56,409 nt of DNA from Flavobacteriales bacterium (GTDB taxonomy: Bacteria > Bacteroidota > Bacteroidia > Flavobacteriales > PHOS-HE28), in contig SSGN01000025.1 in the NCBI GenBank assembly GCA_008016945.1, positions 1-56,409 of the forward strand. The letters run 5' to 3'. The first letter of the stretch is position 1. Every line of letters starts with the position of its first letter. Below the pieces are notes generated by a model. The model worked only from the letters and a program-made list of their open reading frames with translations, was not told the DNA's origin and did not search any database. Both the position numbers and the translations under genes were made by a program. Below are positions 34,745 to 45,524 of this stretch, in pieces.

Positions 34745-36651
34745 TGATGACGCGCGAACGAACCCTTCTCGGGATCGCGGTGATGGCGGCCCTATCCTCA
34801 TGCACATCCTTGCGGATGCAGCGCGCGGACGAAGCCTACGACCTGATGCAGTACCCCAAGGCGGAGCGTCTCTACGAAAAGGCGCTCGCGAAACACGAGG
34901 ACCGCGGTGCTCGCGCGCGCCTGGCCGATGCCTACCGCAAGCATAACGCATGGGATCGATCCCTGGCCCACTACCGCCAGCTCTACGCCGCACATCCGCT
35001 CACGGGCGACACCGCTCTTCAGTATGGAGAGGTGCTCCTCGCAGCGGGTGAACCGGACGATGCCGCCGAGATGTTCCTGCGCGTTCTGCAACAGACCCCG
35101 GAGAACCGCCGGGCACTCGACCTCTTCGGATCCACACAAGGCTACTCCTCGTTCTATCAGGACTCCTCCCGTTTCTTCGTGAACCGCCTCACCATCCCGG
35201 GCGTGGCCAGCGCGTTCGCTGGTGTACCCTACAAAGGAGGCCTGTTGTTCGTTGGCGAGGAACTACGCGACACCCATAATGGCAACCCGTGGAACAACGG
35301 CTCCTTCCTTGACCTCTACCATACGACCTCTCGATCAGAGGTGACCTGGACCACGGCCGAGCCGATCCCTGGCAGCGTGAACGGGAACTACCATGAAGGT
35401 CCGGTCGCGATCAGCGCCGATGGCCGCACCATGTACTTCACGCGCAGCCACTACATGGAGCGCAAACTCCTGAAGGACGAGCGGAACACCAGCCATCTGA
35501 TGCTCTTCAGGGCCACCTTGGACAGCACCGGAAAGTGGGGAGACCTCCATGCCTTCGCGTACAACAGTGAACGATGGTCCACCGGGCACCCGGCCTTGAG
35601 CCCGGATGGCAAGACCTTGTACTTCGCATCGGACAGGCCGGGCGGTCTGGGTGGCACGGATATCTGGCGGTGTATGGACAACGGCACCGGCTGGACCGAA
35701 CCCGAGAACCTCGGTTCCACCGTGAACACACCTGGCAACGAGCTCTTCCCCACGGTGAACGGCAACACGCTCCATTTCGCGAGCACCGGCCACATGAACA
35801 TGGGTGGGCTGGACATTTTCGAGACCCAGGAGCACAATGGGCGATGGAAGGAGCCAGTGAACCTCAACGCACCGATCAATACTTCGAAGGACGACTTCTT
35901 CTTCGTGCTCGACAGCACCAATAAAGCTGGCTTCCTGAGCAGCGACCGAAGCGGTCTGGACCAGATACACGCCTTCACCATGTATGAACCCGTCTTCTAC
36001 CTCGATGGCTTGATCACCGATGATGAGGACCGTTTCCTGGCCAATGCTGAAATAACCCTCACCGACCTTGGCTCGAACGCAGACAACTCCCTTCTGACCG
36101 GGCCTGATGGAAGATTCCTGGTCGAACTGAAGCCCAGCACCGACTATTCCCTGCGGGTCTCCAGCAAGGACATGTTGACCTCATCAACCCTGCTGAGCAC
36201 CAAGGGGCGAACGCGCAACGACACCCTGCACACCGCGGTAAGGCTGACACCGCTGAAAGTGGGTGAAGCCATCGCGATCAAGAACATCTACTACGACTAT
36301 GACAAATGGGACATCCGCGTAGATGCCGCCATCGAGCTTGATAAGATCGCACGCATCTTCAAGGACAACCCGGACCTATCCTTCGAACTCGGCTCCCACA
36401 CGGACAGCCGCGGTGGCGACCTGTACAACCTCGTGCTGTCCGATGCCCGGGCCAACAGTGCCGTGAACTATCTGATCCAACGCGGCGTGGACCCCGACCG
36501 CATCACCGCGAAGGGCTATGGTGAACAAGCCCTTGTGAATGGCTGTGGCAACGGTGTGAAGTGCACCGAAGAGGACCACCAGGCCAATCGTCGCACCGAA
36601 TTCAAGGTGACCGGCGTAGGGCTTTCCTCCAACGTACGCTCAGCTCCCTGA
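34744..36651 (+). CDS. OmpA-family lipoprotein with TPR, PD40 propeller and carboxypeptidase-like domain
   Basis: A 635-residue lipoprotein (lipobox ending in LSSC, Cys20). Domains in order: TPR-like helices (about 28-135), a beta-propeller of PD40/WD40-like blades (about 195-420, with repeated ALSPDGKTLYFASDRPGG-type strands), a carboxypeptidase-regulatory-like beta domain (about 425-505), and a C-terminal OmpA peptidoglycan-binding domain (about 510-625: YYDYDKWDIR, GSHTDSRG, LSDARA, KGYGE). This matches the PorE-like or SprB-operon OmpA proteins thought to tie T9SS outer-membrane complexes to peptidoglycan. It is translationally coupled to the SprF-type gene and ends the operon 4 nt from the convergent next gene. 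Confidence 0.9.
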   Translation: MMTRERTLLGIAVMAALSSCTSLRMQRADEAYDLMQYPKAERLYEKALAKHEDRGARARLADAYRKHNAWDRSLAHYRQLYAAHPLTGDTALQYGEVLLAAGEPDDAAEMFLRVLQQTPENRRALDLFGSTQGYSSFYQDSSRFFVNRLTIPGVASAFAGVPYKGGLLFVGEELRDTHNGNPWNNGSFLDLYHTTSRSEVTWTTAEPIPGSVNGNYHEGPVAISADGRTMYFTRSHYMERKLLKDERNTSHLMLFRATLDSTGKWGDLHAFAYNSERWSTGHPALSPDGKTLYFASDRPGGLGGTDIWRCMDNGTGWTEPENLGSTVNTPGNELFPTVNGNTLHFASTGHMNMGGLDIFETQEHNGRWKEPVNLNAPINTSKDDFFFVLDSTNKAGFLSSDRSGLDQIHAFTMYEPVFYLDGLITDDEDRFLANAEITLTDLGSNADNSLLTGPDGRFLVELKPSTDYSLRVSSKDMLTSSTLLSTKGRTRNDTLHTAVRLTPLKVGEAIAIKNIYYDYDKWDIRVDAAIELDKIARIFKDNPDLSFELGSHTDSRGGDLYNLVLSDARANSAVNYLIQRGVDPDRITAKGYGEQALVNGCGNGVKCTEEDHQANRRTEFKVTGVGLSSNVRSAP

Positions 36652-36655
36652 CCTC

Positions 36656-38194
36656 TCAGGCGGCGCCGTTCGCCCGGCGACGAACCACCTCGCTGTAGGG
36701 TACGCCCTGCTGGTGCGCCGTGGCCCATGAAACCACATCGAAGTACTTGAGCACAAGGCTCTCGTTGGGGTCATCCAACACCGCCTCGAAGCGCGACAGC
36801 ATCGTCTTGAACAGTTCGCGTCGCTGGTTCGGGTCCGTGGTACGCCCCAGCTTCTTGATGTGCTCCATCAACACGTTCTCCATTCCTTCGGCGCGGTTCC
36901 GCTTGTTCAAGAAACGTTGCGTGGACCGAACGATATACTCCAGCAGGTCATAGTTACCCAGTTCGTAGTGCACCACCAGGTTGAACAACCGGGCATAGGT
37001 GAAGATGTCCTGACGCAAGGTGGGTTCGTTGTCATTGAGCACCTTGTTCAACCAGAACAAGGCCTTGTTCATCTCCCCTCCGCCGAAATACACACAGGCC
37101 AGCGTGAAGCAGAACTCCAACTGCTGCTCCTTGTGCAACCGCTCGCCCAATGCATCCATCTCCGCGATGATGCCAGGTGCGATCTCCATCGCCTTGGGGT
37201 GTTCTCCACCCCGGTCCAACAGCCGCAACTCACCCAAGGAGCAGGCCACGAACACTTGGATCCCGAGATTCTCCCAACCGAACCCGGGCAAACCCGGCAG
37301 CTCGCGCATGTACTTGATCGTGGCGCGCGCGCCCTTCAACTCGCCCAGTTCGATCTGCGCATTGATGATGTAGTGCAGCGTGCGGATGTACCGCTTGGGA
37401 AGGTCGGCGCGGATCTGTGGATGGTCATCAAGGATCTGCCGCACCCGTTGGAACTTCACCAAACTCGTGGCCCAATCCCGTTTGGCCCAATGGCAGAAGC
37501 CTTGGGTATAGTAGCAGATGGTAGCGGCACGATACGATAACGCCGTGTTCTTCCCCTTGATCAACGGGTGCTCGCTGATCTCCTCCACCATGGCATGCTC
37601 CTCTTCGGTACGCACGTAACCGCCACTTCGGAACACATAGTTGATCTTGCTATAGAGGATGTGATACGCCGCCAGGTTCCGGAGCTTCTCGACCACTTCC
37701 CGCTCCTCTTCGATCAAGGCATCCAGGTCCTTGGTGAACTCCCCTGATTCATACGCCTCCTCCAGGAGCATCTTCTCCCAATTCAGCAACTCGAACCAGT
37801 AGTAGAACCGCTCGTTCTCGCGGGCGATCCGCTTGGCCCGATGCAACAATTTATTGCACTCGGTATACAGTGCCTTCCGATACAGGATCTCGATGTTCTT
37901 CAACTCCTGCTTCAACACTCCGCTCACCGAGCTCTCCGCGTGGAAGGCCCGTAGGGCTTTCAGGATCAACTTGTAGAGATGGTTCTTCTCCGACGGCAGG
38001 TGTATGATGAAGGTCTCCTTCGCGAAGAGTTTCTTGATCTGCTCCTCGTCGTACACCTTCTGCTTGTCGATCGCATCGAAGATCCGCAGGTAGTTCTTGT
38101 CCCCGGCCTGAAGTGAGGAATGCAGCTTGAAGAAGCGCTTCTCGGACTTGGTGAGCGACTTGATGAGGTCGTGCAGCTCGGTGCTTGGTTTCAT
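36656..38194 (-). CDS. Conserved helical-repeat protein of unknown function
   Basis: A 512-residue, Leu/Lys/Glu-rich, apparently all-helical cytosolic protein with no signal peptide. It begins LHDLIKSLTKSEKRFFKLH and contains TPR-like amphipathic helix pairs through most of its length. I know similar Bacteroidota proteins only as hypothetical. ATG 38194 is chosen because the conserved LHDLIKSLTKSEKR opener follows directly and because a -7 box TAACTTTG lies 36 nt upstream; the frame runs on to 38251. It converges with the adhesin operon, leaving just 4 nt between stops, so no terminator space exists there. Confidence 0.8.
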   Translation of the reverse strand: MKPSTELHDLIKSLTKSEKRFFKLHSSLQAGDKNYLRIFDAIDKQKVYDEEQIKKLFAKETFIIHLPSEKNHLYKLILKALRAFHAESSVSGVLKQELKNIEILYRKALYTECNKLLHRAKRIARENERFYYWFELLNWEKMLLEEAYESGEFTKDLDALIEEEREVVEKLRNLAAYHILYSKINYVFRSGGYVRTEEEHAMVEEISEHPLIKGKNTALSYRAATICYYTQGFCHWAKRDWATSLVKFQRVRQILDDHPQIRADLPKRYIRTLHYIINAQIELGELKGARATIKYMRELPGLPGFGWENLGIQVFVACSLGELRLLDRGGEHPKAMEIAPGIIAEMDALGERLHKEQQLEFCFTLACVYFGGGEMNKALFWLNKVLNDNEPTLRQDIFTYARLFNLVVHYELGNYDLLEYIVRSTQRFLNKRNRAEGMENVLMEHIKKLGRTTDPNQRRELFKTMLSRFEAVLDDPNESLVLKYFDVVSWATAHQQGVPYSEVVRRRANGAA

Positions 38195-38230
38195 GGGTTC
38201 GGCCAGGGTTGGGATCCCAACCAATGGAAC

Positions 38231-38238
38231 CAAAGTTA
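38231..38238 (-). promoter_or_regulatory. -7 box of the helical-repeat gene (TAACTTTG)
   Basis: The minus strand has an exact TAnnTTTG match 36 nt upstream of ATG 38194, in the 93-nt divergent spacer shared with the M1 aminopeptidase gene. Confidence 0.5.
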
Positions 38239-38276
38239 GGGATCCAGCCAAGCGAATACCAGCACCGCTGCCGGCC

Positions 38277-38284
38277 TACTTTTG
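38277..38284 (+). promoter_or_regulatory. -7 box of the M1 aminopeptidase gene (TACTTTTG)
   Basis: An exact TAnnTTTG match ends just 3 nt before ATG 38288, so the mRNA would be leaderless or begin within a few bases of the start. Confidence 0.5.
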
Positions 38285-38287
38285 ACC

Positions 38288-40711
38288 ATGCCCCGATCCC
38301 TGCTCCGCTACTTCACAGCCCTATCCACCCTCCTCGTTCTTCTATCTCCGGGCCGCGCACAAAGCACCTGCGCCGAAACGAAGAACGGCCTGCGTCCGCC
38401 GACCACCAGAGGTGGGGGTGGCCCCGTGGAGTTGGCCCCGGTCGACATCCTACACCAACAGATCGACCTCGACCTGACCATGGGTAACCTTATCCGCGGG
38501 GTGTGCACGATAGACCTGACGCCGCGCATCGATGGGGTTTCGAGCTTCGACCTGCACCTGGAGGCGCTTGCCGTGGATTCCATCACCTCCGCAACTGGGC
38601 CATGGGCATTCCTCCAAGATGATATCCGCCTCACGATCACACCCGCCACCACGATCCACGCCAACGACACGGTGCGTTTCACGGTACACTACCATGGAGA
38701 CCCCATCGTGGACCCCAGCGGCTTCGGCGGCTTCTACACCTCCGCAGCCTTGACCTACAACCTGGGCGTGGCCTTCCAAAGCGTACCCCATTCCTACGGC
38801 CGAACCTGGTTCCCCTGCCTCGACGACTTCACCGAACGCAGCACCTACTCCTTCCACATCCGCACCGCGGGTGGGAAGAAGGCATGGTGCAACGGAACGC
38901 TCGTGGACCGCATTCCGCTCGGGGGCGACACCTTGATCAACCACTGGGAATGTTCGGGCTCCATGCCCGCGTACCTGGTCTCGGTGGCCGCCGCCAACTA
39001 CGCGGAGATCCACGACTCGCTGCCCTCCGACAATGGCCATTGGATGCCCCTGAGCCTGGTGGCCGCACCGGGTGATACGGCCAACCTCCGCGCTTCATTC
39101 ACCCATCTGCCCGATGCCTTCGCACATTTCGAAGCGTTGTTCGGGCCCTACCGCTGGGAGAAGGTGGGCTACGTGCTCACCACACAAGGTGCCATGGAAC
39201 ACAGCACCAGCATCCATTACCCGCGTTCCATCGTCGATGGTTCACTGAGCTACGAGACCACCATGGCCCACGAGCTCGCGCATCATTGGTTCGGCAACCA
39301 GGTGACCTGCGATCGCGCGGAGGAGATGTACATCAACGAAGGTTTCGCCGAATACCTCAGTTACCTGTTCCTGGAACAGGTGTACGGACCGGGGCGATAC
39401 CTGGCCGAGGTGCGATCCACCCAACGGAGCATGGTCCAACGTGCCCACTTGTCCGATGCGGGCTGGTGGGCCCTGGCCGATATGCCGCAGGCCCACACCT
39501 ACGGCACGCACACCTACAACAAGGGCGCCATCGTGCTCCACTCCCTGCGCAGCTACATGGGCCACGATGCGTTCAGCCAAGGTCTTACGAGCTTCCTGAA
39601 CACCTACGCCTTCCAACCGGTGAACACCCTGATGCTACGCGACCACCTGAGCCAGACAAGCGGCATGGACCTCACCGACTTCTTCCGCGACTGGATCCAA
39701 CAACCCGGATGGGCCGCCTTCGAGATCGACGCGCAACACAGCAGCCCAGGCGAGGACGGATGGATCCTTCAGCTCTCCATCGGCCAGAAACAACGCGGGC
39801 CCGCGGCACCCTACCAACAAGTACCCATCACCGTGGCCGTGGTCGGCACGGATACCGCACAGGTGTTCCGCGATACGGTGCTGGTGGGCGGTCCTTCCAC
39901 CGACATCGCCTTGACCATCCCGTTCGAACCCGCCTTCGTCTGGCTGAACGATGACTCCCGGCTTTCCCTGGCCGTTACCGGCAGCACCCATACCGTTGGC
40001 AATACGGCGACCATCAACTCCACCATGGCCAACATGGAACTGATGCCCCGTCCTGGTCCGAACACCCTGGTGCGCCTGGAACAGTACTGGGTGGCGGCCG
40101 ATGAAGGGATCACCACCGAACCTTTCGCCTATGTGATCTCCCCTGACCGGTACTGGCGCGTTACCGGGAGCTGGACCGACAGCCAACGCTTCCGTGCCCG
40201 CTTCCCATTCGATGGCCGCAACACCATGAACACCCTCGATCCGGGCCTGATGCACGACACCCTGGGCGTGACCTTCCACGAGGATAGCCTGGTGCTTCTC
40301 CACCGGCGCACACCCGATGCGCCGTGGTCTCGCTGGGGCGTCACCATCGCCACCTTGGGATCCTCCACCGACGGCCATGGGCGTATGGAGGTGGATAGCC
40401 TCGCCACCGGGGAATACGTGCTCGCCTGGCGTACGAGCCCCGTGGGAGTGAACCAGGCAACGCCCCGGGCGCCCTGGACCCTTTGGCCCAACCCCGCCGA
40501 CCACACCATCCACCTGACCAACCTGGAGCCCGATACCCGAGGCACCATACGGATGCTGGATGCGCGTGGCCGGATCGTGATGACAACGAACGTGGCGGGC
40601 CCACAGACCACGATCCACACCGAGGGTCTGCCCACCGGGCACTACACCGTGACCTTCTTCGATGATCGACGCACCGCCATCTTGATCGGCAACGTGATCG
40701 TGGAACATTGA
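38288..40711 (+). CDS. M1-family aminopeptidase with T9SS type-A sorting domain
   Basis: An 807-residue secreted zinc aminopeptidase. A signal peptide ends near residue 24 (GRAQ). The M1 N-terminal saddle leads to the substrate motif GAMEH, then the zinc site His328-Glu329-x-x-His332 (HELAHHW) with Glu351 in NEGFAEY. After the catalytic and linker regions, the last 80 residues (LWPNPADHTIHL ... GHYTVTFFDDR) form a Por-secretion type-A C-terminal domain, predicting T9SS export and surface attachment. ATG 38288 is preferred to an in-frame TTG 6 nt earlier because the promoter box overlaps the latter. Unlike the M1 protein at 7003 it has no barrel. Confidence 0.93.
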   Translation: MPRSLLRYFTALSTLLVLLSPGRAQSTCAETKNGLRPPTTRGGGGPVELAPVDILHQQIDLDLTMGNLIRGVCTIDLTPRIDGVSSFDLHLEALAVDSITSATGPWAFLQDDIRLTITPATTIHANDTVRFTVHYHGDPIVDPSGFGGFYTSAALTYNLGVAFQSVPHSYGRTWFPCLDDFTERSTYSFHIRTAGGKKAWCNGTLVDRIPLGGDTLINHWECSGSMPAYLVSVAAANYAEIHDSLPSDNGHWMPLSLVAAPGDTANLRASFTHLPDAFAHFEALFGPYRWEKVGYVLTTQGAMEHSTSIHYPRSIVDGSLSYETTMAHELAHHWFGNQVTCDRAEEMYINEGFAEYLSYLFLEQVYGPGRYLAEVRSTQRSMVQRAHLSDAGWWALADMPQAHTYGTHTYNKGAIVLHSLRSYMGHDAFSQGLTSFLNTYAFQPVNTLMLRDHLSQTSGMDLTDFFRDWIQQPGWAAFEIDAQHSSPGEDGWILQLSIGQKQRGPAAPYQQVPITVAVVGTDTAQVFRDTVLVGGPSTDIALTIPFEPAFVWLNDDSRLSLAVTGSTHTVGNTATINSTMANMELMPRPGPNTLVRLEQYWVAADEGITTEPFAYVISPDRYWRVTGSWTDSQRFRARFPFDGRNTMNTLDPGLMHDTLGVTFHEDSLVLLHRRTPDAPWSRWGVTIATLGSSTDGHGRMEVDSLATGEYVLAWRTSPVGVNQATPRAPWTLWPNPADHTIHLTNLEPDTRGTIRMLDARGRIVMTTNVAGPQTTIHTEGLPTGHYTVTFFDDRRTAILIGNVIVEH

Positions 40712-40847
40712 CAGCCACCGCCGGTAGGCCATCCGGATCGATCCCCGGGTTGGGCGACAACACCGTACGCTGCGACCGCACGGTTGAACGCGCTACACGA
40801 TGTTCCGGAAACCGTACGCCACCCTGTCCACCGCACCCACCGGAACG

Positions 40848-40855
40848 TACTTTTG
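40848..40855 (+). promoter_or_regulatory. -7 box upstream of the LTA-synthase-like gene (TACTTTTG)
   Basis: An exact TAnnTTTG match 45 nt before ATG 40901, identical to the boxes at 38277 and 45589. Confidence 0.45.
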
Positions 40856-40900
40856 GGATCGACCGTGGCCCGTACCTCTCACTGACCGTCCGATCCGCCG

Positions 40901-42757
40901 ATGCGGAACCTCCTTGCGCTCCTCCTTCAGCTGATCCTGTTCTGGATCGCGCTCTTCCTGGTCCAACAAGCCTGCTTCGTCTTCTTCGACACCTCTCGGC
41001 TCAATGGCATCGCGGCCGAGACCATCCTCCTGGGGTTCCGGCGCGCCATGGCCATGGACCTGGCCACCGCATGCTACCTCACACTCCCCGTTGCGCTCTG
41101 CGGCATCGTCCTCCTCTTCAAGGAACTCCGCTGGCTCCGGCGGGTCATGGTGGGCATCACCGCAACCCTGGTGGTGATCACGAGCCTCATCAACGTGTGC
41201 GATATCGCCCTGTTCACCGCGTGGGGCACCAAGGTGAGCCACAAGGCACTCTCCTACCTGGCCTACCCGGAAGAGGTGCTGCATGCCACGGCCGGGGCAC
41301 CGATCGGCCAATTGATCGTGATCCTCGTGGCCCAATGTGCGGTGGCACTCCTGGTCCTGTCGCGGATCGACCACCAACGGACTTTCCGCACGAACGCCCT
41401 GTGGCAACGCGCCATCACCCCGCTGGTCCTCCCCCTCCTCTTCGTGGGCATGCGCGGTGGCGTACAACCCTTCCCGATCGACCGGAGTTGGTCGTACTAC
41501 GGTGCGCATCCCTTGTTGAACCTCGGTGCGCTCAACGGCACTTGGAATGTGATCGTGCTCCTGGCCGAACCACCGGAGATCTCTGCGAACCCCTACACCT
41601 TCATGTCGAAGGAGGAGGCGGAACAACGTTACAAGGCGCTCCACCAACATGGTGCGAAAAGAGATGCGACCATCCTCTCCGCACAACGGCCGAACATCCT
41701 GTTGGTCCTCCTGGAAAGTTGGACCGCCGATGTGGTAGGGGTGCTCGGCGGGGACAGCGGCGTGACCCCGGGATTCGACAGGCTGGCCAGGGAGGGCCTC
41801 CTGTTCACGAACTTCTACAGCACCGGATTCCGCACCGAGCAAGGCCTCTGCGCCACCCTGAGCAGCTTTCCCTCACAGCCCAAGACCACCATCATCCGGC
41901 AATACGGCAAGTTCGACCGGTTGCACAGCCTGGTGAATATCCTGGATTCCGCAGGATATACCTCGACCTATTACTATGCGGGCGATGTGGCCTTCGCCAA
42001 TACACGCGCCTACTTGGAGGCCATGGGGTTCGACAAGGTGCACGATGAGCGCTCCTTCCCCATCCAACGCCGAACACGCTGGGGCGCCTACGACGAGGAA
42101 CTCTTCGCCTTCCACCTGAAGGATGCGCATCGGACCTCGGAGCCTTTCTTCCATGTGGTGATGACCAGCACCAGCCACGAACCCTTCGATGTGCCCGTGG
42201 ACGAAGGCTTTCCCGGCAACGATCAACCCCAACAATACCGCAACAGCGTGCACTATACGGACCGCACATTGGCCGATTTCATCGAAGGGTGCAAGCATCA
42301 GCCTTGGTACGATAGCACCTTGGTGGTGATCGTGGCGGACCATGGCCACTACCTGCCGCACAACCGAGGGCACCACGCTGCGGAACGGCATCGGATCCCC
42401 TTGCTCTTCACCGGCGGTGCGCTCCTCCAAGCCTACCGCGGAACACAGAACCCCACCTTCGGCTCGCATACGGACCTGGCCAACACCCTGCTCGCGCAGG
42501 TCGGCCTACAGCCCATCCGGTCCATCTGGAGCAAGGACCTTTTCGACCCCGAGGTGGAGCACTTCGCGTTCTGGACCTTCGATGATGGGTTCGGGATCGC
42601 CGATGCGGAGCAATGCCAAGTGTACGACAACCTCTCCGGCCAGTTGCTCCAACGGCGCGATAGTACGCGCAGCTCAGCACTCGATGCCGAACAACTCCTG
42701 AACGGCAAAGCCCTGGAACAGGTACTGCTGGACCAATACATCGGGTTGAGCCAATGA
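40901..42757 (+). CDS. LTA-synthase-like membrane sulfatase/phosphoglycerol transferase
   Basis: A 618-residue inner-membrane protein with about five transmembrane helices in residues 1-220 and a periplasmic alkaline-phosphatase/sulfatase-fold domain (about 262-600). The LtaS-type active site is visible: metal ligand Glu272 in LLESW, nucleophile Thr312 in GFRTEQGL, and the distal metal pair in VADHGHYLP. In Gram-negatives such enzymes transfer phosphoglycerol or phosphoethanolamine to glycans or lipids; the acceptor here is unknown. It has its own promoter box and a terminator-like hairpin, so it is probably monocistronic. Confidence 0.88.
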   Translation: MRNLLALLLQLILFWIALFLVQQACFVFFDTSRLNGIAAETILLGFRRAMAMDLATACYLTLPVALCGIVLLFKELRWLRRVMVGITATLVVITSLINVCDIALFTAWGTKVSHKALSYLAYPEEVLHATAGAPIGQLIVILVAQCAVALLVLSRIDHQRTFRTNALWQRAITPLVLPLLFVGMRGGVQPFPIDRSWSYYGAHPLLNLGALNGTWNVIVLLAEPPEISANPYTFMSKEEAEQRYKALHQHGAKRDATILSAQRPNILLVLLESWTADVVGVLGGDSGVTPGFDRLAREGLLFTNFYSTGFRTEQGLCATLSSFPSQPKTTIIRQYGKFDRLHSLVNILDSAGYTSTYYYAGDVAFANTRAYLEAMGFDKVHDERSFPIQRRTRWGAYDEELFAFHLKDAHRTSEPFFHVVMTSTSHEPFDVPVDEGFPGNDQPQQYRNSVHYTDRTLADFIEGCKHQPWYDSTLVVIVADHGHYLPHNRGHHAAERHRIPLLFTGGALLQAYRGTQNPTFGSHTDLANTLLAQVGLQPIRSIWSKDLFDPEVEHFAFWTFDDGFGIADAEQCQVYDNLSGQLLQRRDSTRSSALDAEQLLNGKALEQVLLDQYIGLSQ

Positions 42758-42769
42758 TACCATGTTGCA

Positions 42770-42792
42770 ACAGGCCTCCCGGATCGGCCTGT
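42770..42792 (+). terminator. Hairpin after the LTA-synthase-like gene
   Basis: ACAGGCC (42770-42776) and GGCCTGT (42786-42792) form a 7-bp stem with a 9-nt loop, 12 nt after the stop. It forms the left end of dispersed repeat copy B. Confidence 0.5.
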
Positions 42793-42841
42793 GAAGAAAT
42801 AGCCGCGCATCTTCGGCCGCTATTGAATGTCCAAATGGTAT
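42773..42841 (+). repeat. Dispersed repeat, copy B (most complete)
   Basis: It contains the hairpin at 42770-42792, then arms AATAGC (42798-42803) and GCTATT (42819-42824), then the tail TTGAATGTCC...ATGGTAT. ATACCAT at 42757-42763 and ATGGTAT at 42835-42841 frame the whole as a 7-bp terminal inverted repeat. Copies A (21365) and C (11959) match it. Confidence 0.75.
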
Positions 42842-42956
42842 AACCCCGTTCCGCACGAAGGAGTGAGCCGGTCACTCGCCCTGTTCCCGCATGACTTCTC
42901 GGTCGTGATCTTTCCGTAGCACCGGTCACGCAACGACCCCGCCGTATCGTCCTGCG

Positions 42957-43002
42957 AAAAAATCCCTTCGCAGCTTTAGCCTACGCCTTAATGCGAAATG
43001 GG
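42957..43002 (-). terminator. Rho-independent terminator of eno
   Basis: Reading the minus strand, CCC-(2 nt)-TTCGC (43002-42993) pairs with GCGAAGGG (42971-42964). ATTTTTT follows at once. It lies 60 nt beyond the eno stop and is the clearest T-tailed hairpin in the window. The rest of the 42843-43061 spacer shows nothing recognisable. Confidence 0.6.
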
Positions 43003-43061
43003 ATAAGACCGCTTCTCGACCCAACGCCCCGAGCCCGCCACGTGCGGAACAGGGCGATCGG

Positions 43062-44360
<1,299 letters not shown>

Positions 44361-45497
44361 TTATGCGTTCTGGTGTGATGTGGTTTCTACGGCGGTCTGG
44401 TTCCGCATGTTCTCCACGAAACGATCGAACAGGTAGCGGCTGTCGTTCGGTCCTGGCCCGGCCTCTGGATGATACTGTACGCAGAACACGGGGCGGCCCT
44501 TCAGACGGAAACCGGCGACACTGCCGTCGTTCAGGTGCAGGTGCGTGATCTCCACGGCGCTGTTCCCCTCGGCATCGGCCTTGCGCACAACGAAGCCGTG
44601 GTTCTGCGAGGTCACCTCGTCGCGGCCGGTGGTCAGGTCCTTCACCGGATGGTTGATCCCCCGGTGCCCATGGTGCATCTTCTCCGTGGCCATGCCGAGG
44701 CTTTCGGCGATGAGCTGGTGGCCCAGGCAGATGCCGAACACGGGTACACCGCTGTCCACGATGGCGCGCACGAGCTTCTTGCTCTCCGGCATGGCGCCGG
44801 GATCGCCGGGGCCGTTGCTGAGCATGATGCCGTGCGGCTTCCAGGCCAGTAGGGTCTCCAGCGTAGTGTGCATGGGGAATACACGCACCCGACAACCACG
44901 CTCGGTGAGGCAACGCTCGATGTTGCGCTTCACGCCGAAGTCCAACAGCGCCACCCGGAATGCTCCATCCACCGGACCGACCTCGTACTCCTGAGCGGTG
45001 GATACCCTGCTGGAAAGCTCCAGGCCGACCATGGATGGTGTCTCGGCCAGTCGCTTGCGCAAAACCGCAACATCCATCTCCGTGGTGCTGATCAATGCGT
45101 TCTGCGCCCCATTGTCCCGGATGTGACGGACCAGTTTGCGCGTATCCACATCACTGATCCCAACGACGCCCTGGCGCTTGAGGTACTCGTCCAACGACCC
45201 GGTAGCACCGGTGCGACTCCATACCTCACTGTACTTCTTGACGACAAGGCCGGCGATGCTGATCCGTGGACCCTCCTCCTCGCCATCCTTCACCCCATAG
45301 TTACCCACGTGGGGCGTAGCCATGGTCATGATCTGGCCGGTGTAGCTGGGGTCGGTGAAGATCTCCTGGTAACCGGTCATCCCGGTGTTGAAACAGATCT
45401 CTCCGGTGGTGACCCCGGAAGCGCCGATCGCACGGCCGCGGAAGATGGTTCCATCGGCAAGCAGGAGAAGGGCTTCGGGGTGCTGGCTTACAAGCAT
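44361..45497 (-). CDS. carA: Carbamoyl-phosphate synthase small subunit
   Basis: CarA is the glutaminase subunit that delivers ammonia to CarB for carbamoyl phosphate, the precursor of pyrimidines and arginine. The 378-residue protein has an N-terminal CPSase_sm_chain domain (ADGTIFRG, NTGMTGYQE, about residues 8-140). A class I glutamine amidotransferase domain (about 180-365) has nucleophile Cys257 in GICLGHQ and His343/Glu345 in YHPEAGPGP. ATG 45497 is used: an in-frame ATG at 45527 would overlap the -7 box TATCTTTG. carB is not within the window. Confidence 0.96.
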   Translation of the reverse strand: MLVSQHPEALLLLADGTIFRGRAIGASGVTTGEICFNTGMTGYQEIFTDPSYTGQIMTMATPHVGNYGVKDGEEEGPRISIAGLVVKKYSEVWSRTGATGSLDEYLKRQGVVGISDVDTRKLVRHIRDNGAQNALISTTEMDVAVLRKRLAETPSMVGLELSSRVSTAQEYEVGPVDGAFRVALLDFGVKRNIERCLTERGCRVRVFPMHTTLETLLAWKPHGIMLSNGPGDPGAMPESKKLVRAIVDSGVPVFGICLGHQLIAESLGMATEKMHHGHRGINHPVKDLTTGRDEVTSQNHGFVVRKADAEGNSAVEITHLHLNDGSVAGFRLKGRPVFCVQYHPEAGPGPNDSRYLFDRFVENMRNQTAVETTSHQNA

Positions 45498-45524
45498 GCG
45501 GGACGACGACGGGGTTTGAGACCC

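Noticed and set aside
40712..40900. Spacer sequence AGGCC..CCGGATCG as a possible fourth copy of the dispersed repeat
   Set aside because: Similarity is limited to about 18 nt and none of the downstream hairpin or tail is present.
40708..42048. Out-of-frame plus-strand ORF overlapping the LTA-synthase-like gene
   Set aside because: The alternative frame 40901-42757 has membrane helices and an intact active site; this one is Arg/Pro/His-rich noise.
42843..43061. Possible tRNA or small RNA gene in the spacer before eno
   Set aside because: No cloverleaf or T-loop motif could be found; only the eno terminator hairpin is supported.
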